From positions 23,934,991-23,998,990 of the forward strand of contig CP136061.1 in the NCBI GenBank assembly GCA_032622095.1: a stretch of DNA of 64,000 bases, written 5' to 3'. Numbering within the stretch: position 1 is the first letter of the stretch; every line of letters begins with the position of its first letter. The DNA is from Siphonodentalium dalli. Its lineage: Eukaryota; Mollusca; Scaphopoda; Gadilida; Siphonodentaliidae. Below the pieces are notes generated by a model. The model did not search any database and was not told where the DNA came from. It saw only the letters and a list, made by a program, of their open reading frames with translations. The position numbers and the translations under genes were made by a program. Below, in pieces: positions 45,462 through 57,500 of the stretch.

Positions 45462-45917
45462 ATCACTGAACTAAATGTTTTCCCATAGGCGACAGTGTTA
45501 ACGTTTCAGCCATATTCACAGAATTTCAGCCTCCGAGCCATTCCAGTGATGTTTACCCAGTTAGACTGACACCAGATCATCCTGAAAATGCAAGAAAAAC
45601 CATAGGTCGAGTGTTTACTTTTCGAAATAATTCCTCAGGTGTAAGACAGGGTTATCCCGCAGCAAAATTTTACCTGGAAAAACCCAGAAATACCACAACT
45701 AGTTAAATAAATTTCACACTCACAAAAATCCTTTTCCCAATTAATTCACCAGTTTAAATTATTTAGATATGATGTACAAATCAAATAAACAAGATCTCAT
45801 CATTAAATAATGGATCACCTGTATGAGGTGAAGGCCATTCTTCAATTATCCTTCACCTTTAGGGTTCCACGGTGTATTCGATAGTGACTCTGGAACATAT
45901 TTAGCTCCCTGATTCCT
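45458..45917. repeat. Repeat R1 (460 bp), first copy
   Basis: Starts AGGAATCACTGAACTAAATG and ends TTTAGCTCCCTGATTCCT. Identical copies lie at 49599-50058 and 53742-54201. The termini AGGAATCA and TGATTCCT are inverted, and the match extends imperfectly (ATCAxxGAxCTAAAT). R is non-coding and all copies have the same orientation. Confidence 0.9.
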
Positions 45918-46614
45918 ATATATATGTACATATGCATTAAATGGCATTGCATACAGTATTTTATCCAGATATAGACCTTACTGAAACTAAAAATGAGTTC
46001 TAGCGGGCAGTATTGGTTCTATTTTTTCAATATGATGCCTCCCGAATATTAGTGTCAGTCATCAAAATAAACTTTTTTTTCTTTCTTTTTTTTCAATTTA
46101 ACTAGGTTTTTTATTTTGTACAATCTGAAATATGCGTTATTCCCATATACACCCTAATATTACTAAATTGAAGAGGAAATATTAAGCTACATTTTGAGAG
46201 GCATATCTTGACCAATTTTAACTCTTTTCCTTCAGAATTTGGCAATTTATAATAAAAATGGACCTAATTTAACAGAAAAATGGGAATTTAAAATACTTTA
46301 ATAGCAACATGAAGCAAGCTTCAGTCAATGGAAATATGTGAACAGCATGAAACTGTATTAGACTAAGCCTCAGGCATGAAATTGTATCAGATGGCATGGC
46401 ACACTCTGTTTAATTAGCACGAACAGTCCCAAGTTTGCATATGACTGTATCCTCAGGAGAAATAACAGGTTGTTCTGTATTACACAACAGTATCATATCC
46501 CAGCTCTTGTAAGCAAAGCAAATAATTCAACATCTCACTTTATGACTGGAATTTACTGAGACACTGACACAATAAACTCCTTGTTATAATTTGTGAGAAT
46601 TAATTGGCTCAATT
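45918..46614. promoter_or_regulatory. Upstream region of transposase copy 1
   Basis: About 700 bp of AT-rich non-coding sequence between R1 and the start codon, identical in copy 2 apart from single-base change(s) (for example near 46428). Any promoter for the transposase would lie here or in R; no element can be named. Confidence 0.35.
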
Positions 46615-46904
46615 ATGTCTAAAATCCCAAAATTACGCCGAATACAGCAATTAAAACAAACAGGTTTTTCGAGTTTAAGACAGCCTGATCACAAAAAAAT
46701 GCAGCCGGTGAATGATATTGTAATAGATAATGACAGTTGCAGATACGTAAGGGTACCAAAAGACAAATATGACATGGTTACCTCAGATATCGCCGCTCCA
46801 GTTCAACCAGCAGATAACCAAGAAACAACAGTAAAACTTCTACGACCTCTGATCAAGGAAACATCTGATGTCAAAGTTCTTGCTGGAAAGGAAACAGATA
46901 CATG
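46615..46904 (+). CDS. Mutator-like transposase, copy 1, exon 1
   Basis: ATG at 46615 opens 96 codons plus two bases (MSKIPKLRRIQQLKQ…KETDT), ending at donor ATGGTAAAT (intron from 46905). The phase-2 junction rebuilds a Trp codon with the first base of exon 2 at 47346. The exon is basic at its N-terminus and has no catalytic motif. The same exon recurs at 50756-51045. Confidence 0.75.
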
Positions 46905-47345
46905 GTAAATATACACATTCAACATTTACTTGCAATAAATTGTCTAAACTCATAATTAAAATTGAATAAATGATCCCCACTGTCACCATAAGAAGGATTA
47001 ACTCTCATTGATCTGCTTGAAAATGCTAATTAATGCATAAAAAGTAATAGGATTACCTCCCTTTGATTGAATTATCTCCCCAGAAGTGGCTTGCCCCCTA
47101 CATTCATATAGATATCACAGTATAATACAAACATCTTGTATAGTATACCACATCAGCTATCAGTGTCACTCAACAATTAAGAACTTAGCACAGTTACCCT
47201 CTCCCCCCCCCCCAACTACAAAATAATGGTCGAATATTTCTGTAATGCATGATATGCAAGATATAAACAACTGAATAGCCACAAATCAATTTAACAGATT
47301 TATCCCATTCATTTGGACTTGAATAGCTGTTTTTTTACTTTTCAG

Positions 47346-49233
47346 GGCTGAGAATGATACATATCGGCTTGTGCACGTCAAACGTATGACCGATATGTGG
47401 AATGACGTGTTTTCAGAGCATCGACACATCCATCCAAATTGTCTTGGGTATTTATCATATATTCCGGGTGCCGAAGACAGAAGAGGATTAGTCTGCAGAG
47501 AAAAAGTTGGCTGCAATATATGTAGCTACATTTCTAAGTACTTCATATTATACGATGAGATTGAAACTGGCAACAAAGGGCGGAAATCTGCCAGAATTAA
47601 TGAAGCCCTGCAGATTGCTCTTACACAGATGCCCATCGGAAATACCAATGTTCGAAAACTGTTGATGACGTGTAACATTCCACCACCGTCTGGGAGAGGC
47701 ATGCAAGCTGCATCAAACAAGGTGTGCAGACAAATAGTAGAGGTCAACACAGATGATTTGGGGCACAGACGTGAGGAACTGAAGGAAGTGAATAAATTGC
47801 GAAATGCGCAGAGTGATGTTATAAACATTGAATCGGATGGAATTTACTCAAATCCACTATATTCTGGAGTTGGACGAACACCATTCCAGCCTGCAACACA
47901 GTGTTCATACCTACATGTTGAAAACATGACCCACAAGAAACAAGTTATAGCACTCACAAACAAAAGCAAGCTGTGTGCAAACCATGGTAAACACAAAAAT
48001 GGAAATGACTGTTTGGCAAATTCTTCCAAATGCAGTGCTAATCTAAAATCAACTGACACAATTGGAAATGAGAAAGATTGGAACACTGAATGTTTAGAAC
48101 AGCTGAATTCCAGTGGTCTGTCTGTACATTACCTCACAACGGATCAAGACTCAAAACCATTCATGGGTGCAGAGCAGTTCTACGACTCCGGTAAATCATC
48201 CATCAAGCCTGAGCAACTGTATGACACTCGACATCTTACTGCAAGTATAAGGAAAAAAATAAAAAATTCTGTTCCTGTTATCGACATCATGCCCGGTAAA
48301 ACTAAAGCGGAGAGGAAGAAGGTATGCAATGGCTTCTCCGATGACTTAATGGCACGATGTAATAGCGAACTCAATAAGGCGCACAAACAATTTGGAGTGG
48401 ACACTACAAAGTTATTGTGTGCGCTGACATACATTGTTGACAGTATAGTGGACTGTTATCAGGGAAGACACAAACTGTGTGGACAATATTCGTTTGCCTG
48501 CAATTCAAAAGGGACTTGGCGCATAAAAAGCAGATACCTACAAAGCGATTTCAAAATAAATAGCTCCAAAGTATCCGAAGACAGACTCCGTGAGTGTGTG
48601 AACTGGCGACTTGGACGCGATGCAATGCTGAAAACAAAATTTGGGACGACAACCCAAAAATCTGAAGCTGTAAACAGAAGTATCAGGAGGTCTGTTCCGA
48701 GATCTACAACATTTTCTAGGAATTATACAGGGAGAGTTCACAGCGCGGTTCATTCAGTTAATAACGGTCCAGGCGAATCGATAGTCAAACTGTGCCAAAA
48801 GTGTTTGTGTCCTATATCACCCGGATCTCATTCTGCAAAACAGCTGAATCAATTGCAGAACAAATCGACACAAGATAAATTGAGACAAGAAACACCTGAC
48901 TTCAAAGCTAGGAGAAATAAACGTCGCTTCCAACTCTTCAAAAGTTATAAGGACATTCAGAATAATAAAGATGACACTTATGAGAAAGAAACATTACCGT
49001 TGAAAACACCAACCGAAATTAAAAATGCTCCCGCGGGTAAAAATAAACGAAAAATTAAACGTCGTCATGAGGACCACACATACAGTTTACGGAAAAAAAA
49101 CAACGTGAGTAACATAATCTTACTTTTAAAATATTTATATCATGCATGGTGGTTCGGCGTGGTGACCAAAACATGTTTTGAATCTCTTGCACGCGTTGCG
49201 CTTCATGTTGTCGCTCGTCGTCTCCAGCGTTAA
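47346..49233 (+). CDS. Mutator-like transposase, copy 1, exon 2
   Basis: Acceptor TTTTCAG at 47345; the frame begins (W)AENDTYRLVHVKRMTDMW and stays open to 49233. Residue positions below are for the joined protein. A Cys cluster CREKVGCNIC (about 147-156) precedes NTNVRKLLMTCNIPPPSGRG (about 196-215). Candidate catalytic residues are INIESDGIYSNP (D261) and LTTDQDSKPFMG (D363/D365), followed by LYDTRHL and the conserved WRLGRDAMLKT / SRNYTGRVHSAVHS blocks. This is the pattern of Mutator-like transposases widespread in invertebrates; the function would be element excision and insertion. A strong donor, AACGTGAGT, at 49105 suggests the real CDS ends near 49104 or splices on: the last 43 codons are antisense to the endonuclease ORF. 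Family assignment is from memory of motifs. Confidence 0.75.
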
Positions 49234-49515
49234 ATGGTTGACATTAATGCATAAAGTATTGTGACAGAGATGGCTCACTTCTTTGCCTATAAATTCAGGA
49301 TTAATAATGGTCCACTCTTTGGAAATCAGAAATGCCATTCGGTGTGCTAAATAAGCATCCGATCCTGGTAATGCTGGATCCAAAAGCATCCAGGACACTC
49401 GAACACGGCCATATCTCCCAGATTTTCCCTTCGTCCACACACGACACTCACTCTCTGGACTATTTTGCGATGAATCTAACATTTTCTTCCTTAAATCTTG
49501 CCAAAATGATGCCAT
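49135..49515 (-). CDS. I-PpoI-like His-Me finger (HNH) endonuclease, copy 1
   Basis: ATG at 49515; 126 aa. It matches the zinc-bound His-Me finger homing-endonuclease family typified by I-PpoI. C24, then SHLCHNTLCINVNHLTLE gives the putative catalytic H82 with zinc ligands C84, C89 and H94; N103 corresponds to the metal-binding Asn; C109, C115, H118/H119 and C124 form the second zinc site. CRVWTKGKSGRYG and AHRMAFLI are also typical. The ORF is intact, convergent with the transposase and overlapping its last ~100 nt. On this strand CCATGGTAAGT (about 49550) is a donor-like site just upstream, so a short 5' exon is possible. The likely role is sequence-specific DNA cleavage; its part in mobility is unknown. 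It could also be a passenger homing-type nuclease. Confidence 0.8.
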   Translation of the reverse strand: MASFWQDLRKKMLDSSQNSPESECRVWTKGKSGRYGRVRVSWMLLDPALPGSDAYLAHRMAFLISKEWTIINPEFIGKEVSHLCHNTLCINVNHLTLETTSDNMKRNACKRFKTCFGHHAEPPCMI

Positions 49516-49598
49516 TATTACTTGTAAATCATAAAATATGAAACTAACAACTTACCATGGAGACACGTGAATTTTAAAATTTCGGCGGTTTTTCCTAT

Positions 49599-50058
49599 AG
49601 GAATCACTGAACTAAATGTTTTCCCATAGGCGACAGTGTTAACGTTTCAGCCATATTCACAGAATTTCAGCCTCCGAGCCATTCCAGTGATGTTTACCCA
49701 GTTAGACTGACACCAGATCATCCTGAAAATGCAAGAAAAACCATAGGTCGAGTGTTTACTTTTCGAAATAATTCCTCAGGTGTAAGACAGGGTTATCCCG
49801 CAGCAAAATTTTACCTGGAAAAACCCAGAAATACCACAACTAGTTAAATAAATTTCACACTCACAAAAATCCTTTTCCCAATTAATTCACCAGTTTAAAT
49901 TATTTAGATATGATGTACAAATCAAATAAACAAGATCTCATCATTAAATAATGGATCACCTGTATGAGGTGAAGGCCATTCTTCAATTATCCTTCACCTT
50001 TAGGGTTCCACGGTGTATTCGATAGTGACTCTGGAACATATTTAGCTCCCTGATTCCT
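49599..50058. repeat. Repeat R2 (460 bp), shared middle copy
   Basis: Same sequence as R1 and R3. Its left junction reads CCTATAGGA, resembling the outer CCTTCAGGA. It serves as right border of core 1 and left border of core 2. Confidence 0.9.
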
Positions 50059-50755
50059 ATATATATGTACATATGCATTAAATGGCATTGCATACAGTAT
50101 TTTATCCAGATATAGACCTTACTGAAACTAAAAATGAGTTCTAGCGGGCAGTATTGGTTCTATTTTTTCAATATGATGCCTCCCGAATATTAGTGTCAGT
50201 CATCAAAATAAACTTTTTTTTCTTTCTTTTTTTTCAATTTAACTAGGTTTTTTATTTTGTACAATCTGAAATATGCGTTATTCCCATATACACCCTAATA
50301 TTACTAAATTGAAGAGGAAATATTAAGCTACATTTTGAGAGGCATATCTTGACCAATTTTAACTCTTTTCCTTCAGAATTTGGCAATTTATAATAAAAAT
50401 GGACCTAATTTAACAGAAAAATGGGAATTTAAAATACTTTAATAGCAACATGAAGCAAGCTTCAGTCAATGGAAATATGTGAACAGCATGAAACTGTATT
50501 AGACTAAGCCTCAGGCATGAAATTGTATCAGATGGCATGGCACACTCTGTTTAATTAGCACAAACAGTCCCAAGTTTGCATATGACTGTATCCTCAGGAG
50601 AAATAACAGGTTGTTCTGTATTACACAACAGTATCATATCCCAGCTCTTGTAAGCAAAGCAAATAATTCAACATCTCACTTTATGACTGGAATTTACTGA
50701 GACACTGACACAATAAACTCCTTGTTATAATTTGTGAGAATTAATTGGCTCAATT

Positions 50756-51045
50756 ATGTCTAAAATCCCAAAATTACGCCGAATACAGCAATTAAAACAA
50801 ACAGGTTTTTCGAGTTTAAGACAGCCTGATCACAAAAAAATGCAGCCGGTGAATGATATTGTAATAGATAATGACAGTTGCAGATACGTAAGGGTACCAA
50901 AAGACAAATATGACATGGTTACCTCAGATATCGCCGCTCCAGTTCAACCAGCAGATAACCAAGAAACAACAGTAAAACTTCTACGACCTCTGATCAAGGA
51001 AACATCTGATGTCAAAGTTCTTGCTGGAAAGGAAACAGATACATG
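50756..51045 (+). CDS. Mutator-like transposase, copy 2, exon 1
   Basis: Encodes the same protein segment as 46615-46904, 4,141 bp downstream, with the same phase-2 donor ATGGTAAAT. No amino-acid difference is visible. Confidence 0.75.
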
Positions 51046-51488
51046 GTAAATATACACATTCAACATTTACTTGCAATAAATTGTCTAAACTCATAATTAA
51101 AATTGAATAAATGATCCCCACTGTCACCATAAGAAGGATTAACTCTCATTGATCTGCTTGAAAATGCTAATTAATGCATAAAAAGTAATAGGATTACCTC
51201 CCTTTGATTGAATTATCTCCCCAGAAGTGGCTTGCCCCCTACATTCATATAGATATCACAGTATAATACAAACATCTTGTATAGTATACCACATCAGCTA
51301 TCAGTGTCACTCAACAATTAAGAACTTAGCACAGTTACCCTCTCCCCCCCCCCCCCAACTACAAAATAATGGTCGAATATTTCTGTAATGCATGATATGC
51401 AAGATATAAACAACTGAATAGCCACAAATCAATTTAACAGATTTATCCCATTCATTTGGACTTGAATAGCTGTTTTTTTACTTTTCAG

Positions 51489-53376
51489 GGCTGAGAATGA
51501 TACATATCGGCTTGTGCACGTCAAACGTATGACCGATATGTGGAATGACGTGTTTTCAGAGCATCGACACATCCATCCAAATTGTCTTGGGTATTTATCA
51601 TATATTCCGGGTGCCGAAGACAGAAGAGGATTAGTCTGCAGAGAAAAAGTTGGCTGCAATATATGTAGCTACATTTCTAAGTACTTCATATTATACGATG
51701 AGATTGAAACTGGCAACAAAGGGCGGAAATCTGCCAGAATTAATGAAGCCCTGCAGATTGCTCTTACACAGATGCCCATCGGAAATACCAATGTTCGAAA
51801 ACTGTTGATGACGTGTAACATTCCACCACCGTCTGGGAGAGGCATGCAAGCTGCATCAAACAAGGTGTGCAGACAAATAGTAGAGGTCAACACAGATGAT
51901 TTGGGGCACAGACGTGAGGAACTGAAGGAAGTGAATAAATTGCGAAATGCGCAGAGTGATGTTATAAACATTGAATCGGATGGAATTTACTCAAATCCAC
52001 TATATTCTGGAGTTGGACGAACACCATTCCAGCCTGCAACACAGTGTTCATACCTACATGTTGAAAACATGACCCACAAGAAACAAGTTATAGCACTCAC
52101 AAACAAAAGCAAGCTGTGTGCAAACCATGGTAAACACAAAAATGGAAATGACTGTTTGGCAAATTCTTCCAAATGCAGTGCTAATCTAAAATCAACTGAC
52201 ACAATTGGAAATGAGAAAGATTGGAACACTGAATGTTTAGAACAGCTGAATTCCAGTGGTCTGTCTGTACATTACCTCACAACGGATCAAGACTCAAAAC
52301 CATTCATGGGTGCAGAGCAGTTCTACGACTCCGGTAAATCATCCATCAAGCCTGAGCAACTGTATGACACTCGACATCTTACTGCAAGTATAAGGAAAAA
52401 AATAAAAAATTCTGTTCCTGTTATCGACATCATGCCCGGTAAAACTAAAGCGGAGAGGAAGAAGGTATGCAATGGCTTCTCCGATGACTTAATGGCACGA
52501 TGTAATAGCGAACTCAATAAGGCGCACAAACAATTTGGAGTGGACACTACAAAGTTATTGTGTGCGCTGACATACATTGTTGACAGTATAGTGGACTGTT
52601 ATCAGGGAAGACACAAACTGTGTGGACAATATTCGTTTGCCTGCAATTCAAAAGGGACTTGGCGCATAAAAAGCAGATACCTACAAAGCGATTTCAAAAT
52701 AAATAGCTCCAAAGTATCCGAAGACAGACTCCGTGAGTGTGTGAACTGGCGACTTGGACGCGATGCAATGCTGAAAACAAAATTTGGGACGACAACCCAA
52801 AAATCTGAAGCTGTAAACAGAAGTATCAGGAGGTCTGTTCCGAGATCTACAACATTTTCTAGGAATTATACAGGGAGAGTTCACAGCGCGGTTCATTCAG
52901 TTAATAACGGTCCAGGCGAATCGATAGTCAAACTGTGCCAAAAGTGTTTGTGTCCTATATCACCCGGATCTCATTCTGCAAAACAGCTGAATCAATTGCA
53001 GAACAAATCGACACAAGATAAATTGAGACAAGAAACACCTGACTTCAAAGCTAGGAGAAATAAACGTCGCTTCCAACTCTTCAAAAGTTATAAGGACATT
53101 CAGAATAATAAAGATGACACTTATGAGAAAGAAACATTACCGTTGAAAACACCAACCGAAATTAAAAATGCTCCCGCGGGTAAAAATAAACGAAAAATTA
53201 AACGTCGTCATGAGGACCACACATACAGTTTACGGAAAAAAAACAACGTGAGTAACATAATCTTACTTTTAAAATATTTATATCATGCATGGTGGTTCGG
53301 CGTGGTGACCAAAACATGTTTTGAATCTCTTGCACGCGTTGCGCTTCATGTTGTCGCTCGTCGTCTCCAGCGTTAA
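51489..53376 (+). CDS. Mutator-like transposase, copy 2, exon 2
   Basis: Acceptor TTTTCAG at 51488; the translation is the same as copy 1 exon 2 over its whole length. The intron before it differs from copy 1 by two extra C in a C-run (about 51343-51356). The donor-like AACGTGAGT recurs at 53248, so the functional CDS may end near 53247. Two identical intact copies mean the element block duplicated very recently, or was duplicated in assembly. Confidence 0.75.
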
Positions 53377-53658
53377 ATGGTTGACATTAATGCATAAAGT
53401 ATTGTGACAGAGATGGCTCACTTCTTTGCCTATAAATTCAGGATTAATAATGGTCCACTCTTTGGAAATCAGAAATGCCATTCGGTGTGCTAAATAAGCA
53501 TCCGATCCTGGTAATGCTGGATCCAAAAGCATCCAGGACACTCGAACACGGCCATATCTCCCAGATTTTCCCTTCGTCCACACACGACACTCACTCTCTG
53601 GACTATTTTGCGATGAATCTAACATTTTCTTCCTTAAATCTTGCCAAAATGATGCCAT
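53278..53658 (-). CDS. I-PpoI-like His-Me finger endonuclease, copy 2
   Basis: The same 126-aa product as 49135-49515, intact, with the same H82/N103 and zinc-ligand set. Convergent with transposase copy 2. Confidence 0.8.
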   Translation of the reverse strand: MASFWQDLRKKMLDSSQNSPESECRVWTKGKSGRYGRVRVSWMLLDPALPGSDAYLAHRMAFLISKEWTIINPEFIGKEVSHLCHNTLCINVNHLTLETTSDNMKRNACKRFKTCFGHHAEPPCMI

Positions 53659-53741
53659 TATTACTTGTAAATCATAAAATATGAAACTAACAACTTACCA
53701 TGGAGACACGTGAATTTTAAAATTTCGGCGGTTTTTCCTAT

Positions 53742-54201
53742 AGGAATCACTGAACTAAATGTTTTCCCATAGGCGACAGTGTTAACGTTTCAGCCATATT
53801 CACAGAATTTCAGCCTCCGAGCCATTCCAGTGATGTTTACCCAGTTAGACTGACACCAGATCATCCTGAAAATGCAAGAAAAACCATAGGTCGAGTGTTT
53901 ACTTTTCGAAATAATTCCTCAGGTGTAAGACAGGGTTATCCCGCAGCAAAATTTTACCTGGAAAAACCCAGAAATACCACAACTAGTTAAATAAATTTCA
54001 CACTCACAAAAATCCTTTTCCCAATTAATTCACCAGTTTAAATTATTTAGATATGATGTACAAATCAAATAAACAAGATCTCATCATTAAATAATGGATC
54101 ACCTGTATGAGGTGAAGGCCATTCTTCAATTATCCTTCACCTTTAGGGTTCCACGGTGTATTCGATAGTGACTCTGGAACATATTTAGCTCCCTGATTCC
54201 T
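53742..54201. repeat. Repeat R3 (460 bp), last copy
   Basis: Same as R1 and R2. Sequence identity with the tandem unit stops right after TGATTCCT, and the flank continues TCAGGACAG, so the R end is a true element boundary. Confidence 0.9.
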
Positions 54202-54207
54202 TCAGGA
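54199..54207. repeat. Right 9-bp direct repeat (candidate target duplication)
   Basis: CCTTCAGGA, identical to 45453-45461; see that entry for the caveat. Confidence 0.6.
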
Positions 54208-54593
54208 CAGACCACAAACTTCCATTTTGTATATACATTTTAAGCAAAGGTAACAAGTGGTGTAACTCCATGCATAGGCATAATTGAGATTTGTGTCGAT
54301 AGAGTTATCCCTCGTCGATCGATTACAATTTATCACATTTTAATATCAAGAATTTTGGAATCAACTCGAGCAAATTTGATGGCATTAGAACTATACGTAT
54401 CGCATATGAATCGTGGATGGCAATAGGTGTGTTGCTCGATGTTATCTACTGAAATGATTTAAGTATCATAGCGTATTATGGCGGCTATCTGAATTATTGT
54501 CACAAACGCAGTGGCCTGTAACGCGCTTCATCCCCACCCCCGCGCAGCCCAATCCGTTGTCCCCAAGCACGCGCCCGCGCTACGTCAATGGCA

Positions 54594-57500
54594 CTATATT
54601 GAAAAATAAAATGAAAGACGATATACTTGGCGAAGAAAATCCCCAATTAAAATGGCAAGGTTGGACTTTTTTATGATCTCTTCAGATCTTTTAAGTTTAC
54701 TCGAAACTGACCCAGACATTTTACCTGCTTATAGATCGGACCACTCCATGATTAATCTCACACTCAAAATTAATAACTCGGAAAGGGGACCCGGATTTTG
54801 GAAATTTAATAACTCCCTACTGTACGAAAAAGAATATGCATCAACTGTAAAAACAATCATACATGAGAATAAAGTTAGATATGGCATCACACAGCCAGAT
54901 GGCACCCCTGTCGAAACCCCCCCCCCCCCCCCACGATCACTAAACAACTATTCATTGACGCAATGCTACTAGACATTCGTGGTGCGACAATTCAGTTCTC
55001 ATCCAAACGCAAACAAGAATCGAAGCTCAGAGAAAATAAGCTCATTTGTGATCGAAAATAAATTGAATTGACAACAGTCTCGAAGAAAAAAGTTCCCTTT
55101 TACGAAAACTTGACGAATTAGATTCAAAAATTCAAAATATGAGAAAAGATAATATTCGCGGAGCCATGATTCGGTCACGTGCTCAATGGGTCGAACAAGG
55201 CGAGAAACCTACTAAATACTTTCTTAATTTAGAAAAAAGGAATTATGTATCTAAGACAATAACACCCCTTAACGATAACTCAGGCAACACCTTATCGTCC
55301 CAGACTGAAATCATCAATGAGGCGCGTAGCTTTTACAAACATCTTTACTCACACCGACCGGTCCATAAGCAACAAATCAACGAAATCATCCGTAACGAAA
55401 ATGTCCCCAGGCTATCCCCCGAACAATCTGAAAGCTTAGAAGGCACCCTAACCCTTAATGAACTAACTTCTGCGTTGAAACGAACAAAGAACGGCAAAAG
55501 TCCTGGTCCAGATGGCTATACAGTAGAATTCTTCAAATTCTTTTGGGTAGATGTAGGTCCCATTCTCTTGGAATCCCTAAATGAATCAATTACAACCGGG
55601 GAGCTGTCCATTACACAAAAACAGGCTTGATCACTCTTATTCCAAAGAAAGACAAAGACAGGTAACTCCTAAAAAACTGGCGCCCAATCTCACTGTTGAA
55701 TGTGACATATAAACTAGCATCAGCTTGCATAGCAGATAGACTGAAAACAGTTTTATCGGTAATAATAGACCCAGATCAAACAGGCTTCCTCTCAAATAAA
55801 TTTATTGGAGACAACACCAGACTCATATACGACATTCTTCAAAAAAACAGAGCAGGAATCAAAACCAGGAATGCTACTATTAATAGATTTTGAAAAGGCC
55901 TTCGACTCTGTATCATGGTCATTCATACATGAGTGCCTAGATTTTTTTAATTTTGGTGAATCAATCAAGTCTTGGATATCCATTTTCTACAATAATATAT
56001 CCTCTTCAATTCTCATAAACGGGCATATTTCCCAAAGTTTCAATCTATTCAGAGGCTGTCGGCAGGGTGATCCTATTTCACCTTATATTTTTTTAATTTG
56101 TGCAGAAATTCTAGGTATCCTAATGAGACAAAACACTAAAATTAAAGGAATAATCCTCGGCGGTTTAGAATATAAAATAACACAGTACGCAGACGATACA
56201 ACGCTGACCTCGATGGCAGTCAGGAAAGTCTATTAGAATCTTATAGTACATTAGACAAATTCGCCTCGGTGTCAGGACTGAATATCAACCACAGTAAATG
56301 TCAGGCATCGTGGATTGGGGCTCTGAAGGGAAATACACACAATATATGCCCTGAACTACATGTACAATTCACCAACTCCTTTACTCTATTAGGGATCAAA
56401 TTTAATACCAACCTTGATAAAATATTAGATAACTACGACTTAAAGCTATCCGATATTAAGACCCTGATAAAATCATGGGGACATAGGCTATCGACTCCTT
56501 TGGGTAGAATCACGGTAATAAAATCTCTTATATTGCCAAAAATAACCCACCTATTTCAGTCTCTTCCCAACCCGACAGCATCATTTTTTTTAAATTTAAA
56601 AACGATTCTGTTTAACTTTGTTTGGGGAGGAAAACGAGACAGAGTTAAAAGAACCCAACTCTGCCAAAATTTCGAAGCAGGGGGCCTGAAAATGGTTGAT
56701 GTCGAAGCTTTCAATTCATCTATGAAGATAACATGGATCCGCCGAATTATACTGAAACGGCACCCCCTTGTAGATTTACCAATAGACGAAGATCCCCTCT
56801 TTCTTGCATATGGAGGCCAATACTTAAAGCTATATTCTGCTCGCATTCAGAATCCTTTCTGGAGAGATGTCCTTATCGCCTGGTCTGAGCTATTGGTAGC
56901 AGAAAAAGATACCATACCCTTACTGTCTTCAATTTTATGTAATAATGAACATTTTAAAATAAATGGTTCGACACTAAATATACGGACATGGAGATAACAT
57001 GGAATCATTTTCGTTAACGATCTTTTCCAGACTGATGGCACATTTCACACTAGACATTCCCTCTTATCGACATTTAATGTCCGAACAGATTTCATCACCT
57101 TGCATGCGCTTCTTCGACAAGCAGAAAAAAGTGTCAAAACCCTTAAACAACCTAATAATCCCCTGGTGGCACCAATCCTCCCAAGTAATTACATATTATT
57201 ATTACGCAACGCGAAAGGTGGGCGCGATTTTTACAACTGTCTAGTGTCGAGAAACAAGAAACTGGACGTGTGCTCGAAATGGGAATCCAAACTAGGCGAG
57301 TACAACATTCCATGGGATATTTGCTTCAAGGCCCCATTCCAGTCCACGTCTGACACTAAATTATATTACACTGGCTTCAATTTCGTATAAACTGTAGAAA
57401 ATTATACCTACCAATTTTAGTTTTTAATAATCAAAATTAAATAATTTGTAATATTATCCGTTCGATTGCTCATGTTTCCAAGCGTGATTGTCTTTTTTGT

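Noticed and set aside
49135..49233. Last 33 transposase codons as real protein
   Set aside because: They are antisense to the conserved nuclease C-terminus, and a strong donor precedes them.
45458..54201. LTR retrotransposon
   Set aside because: The three direct repeats look LTR-like, but the core has no gag, RT or integrase, no primer-binding site and no polypurine tract; it encodes a DDE transposase and a nuclease.
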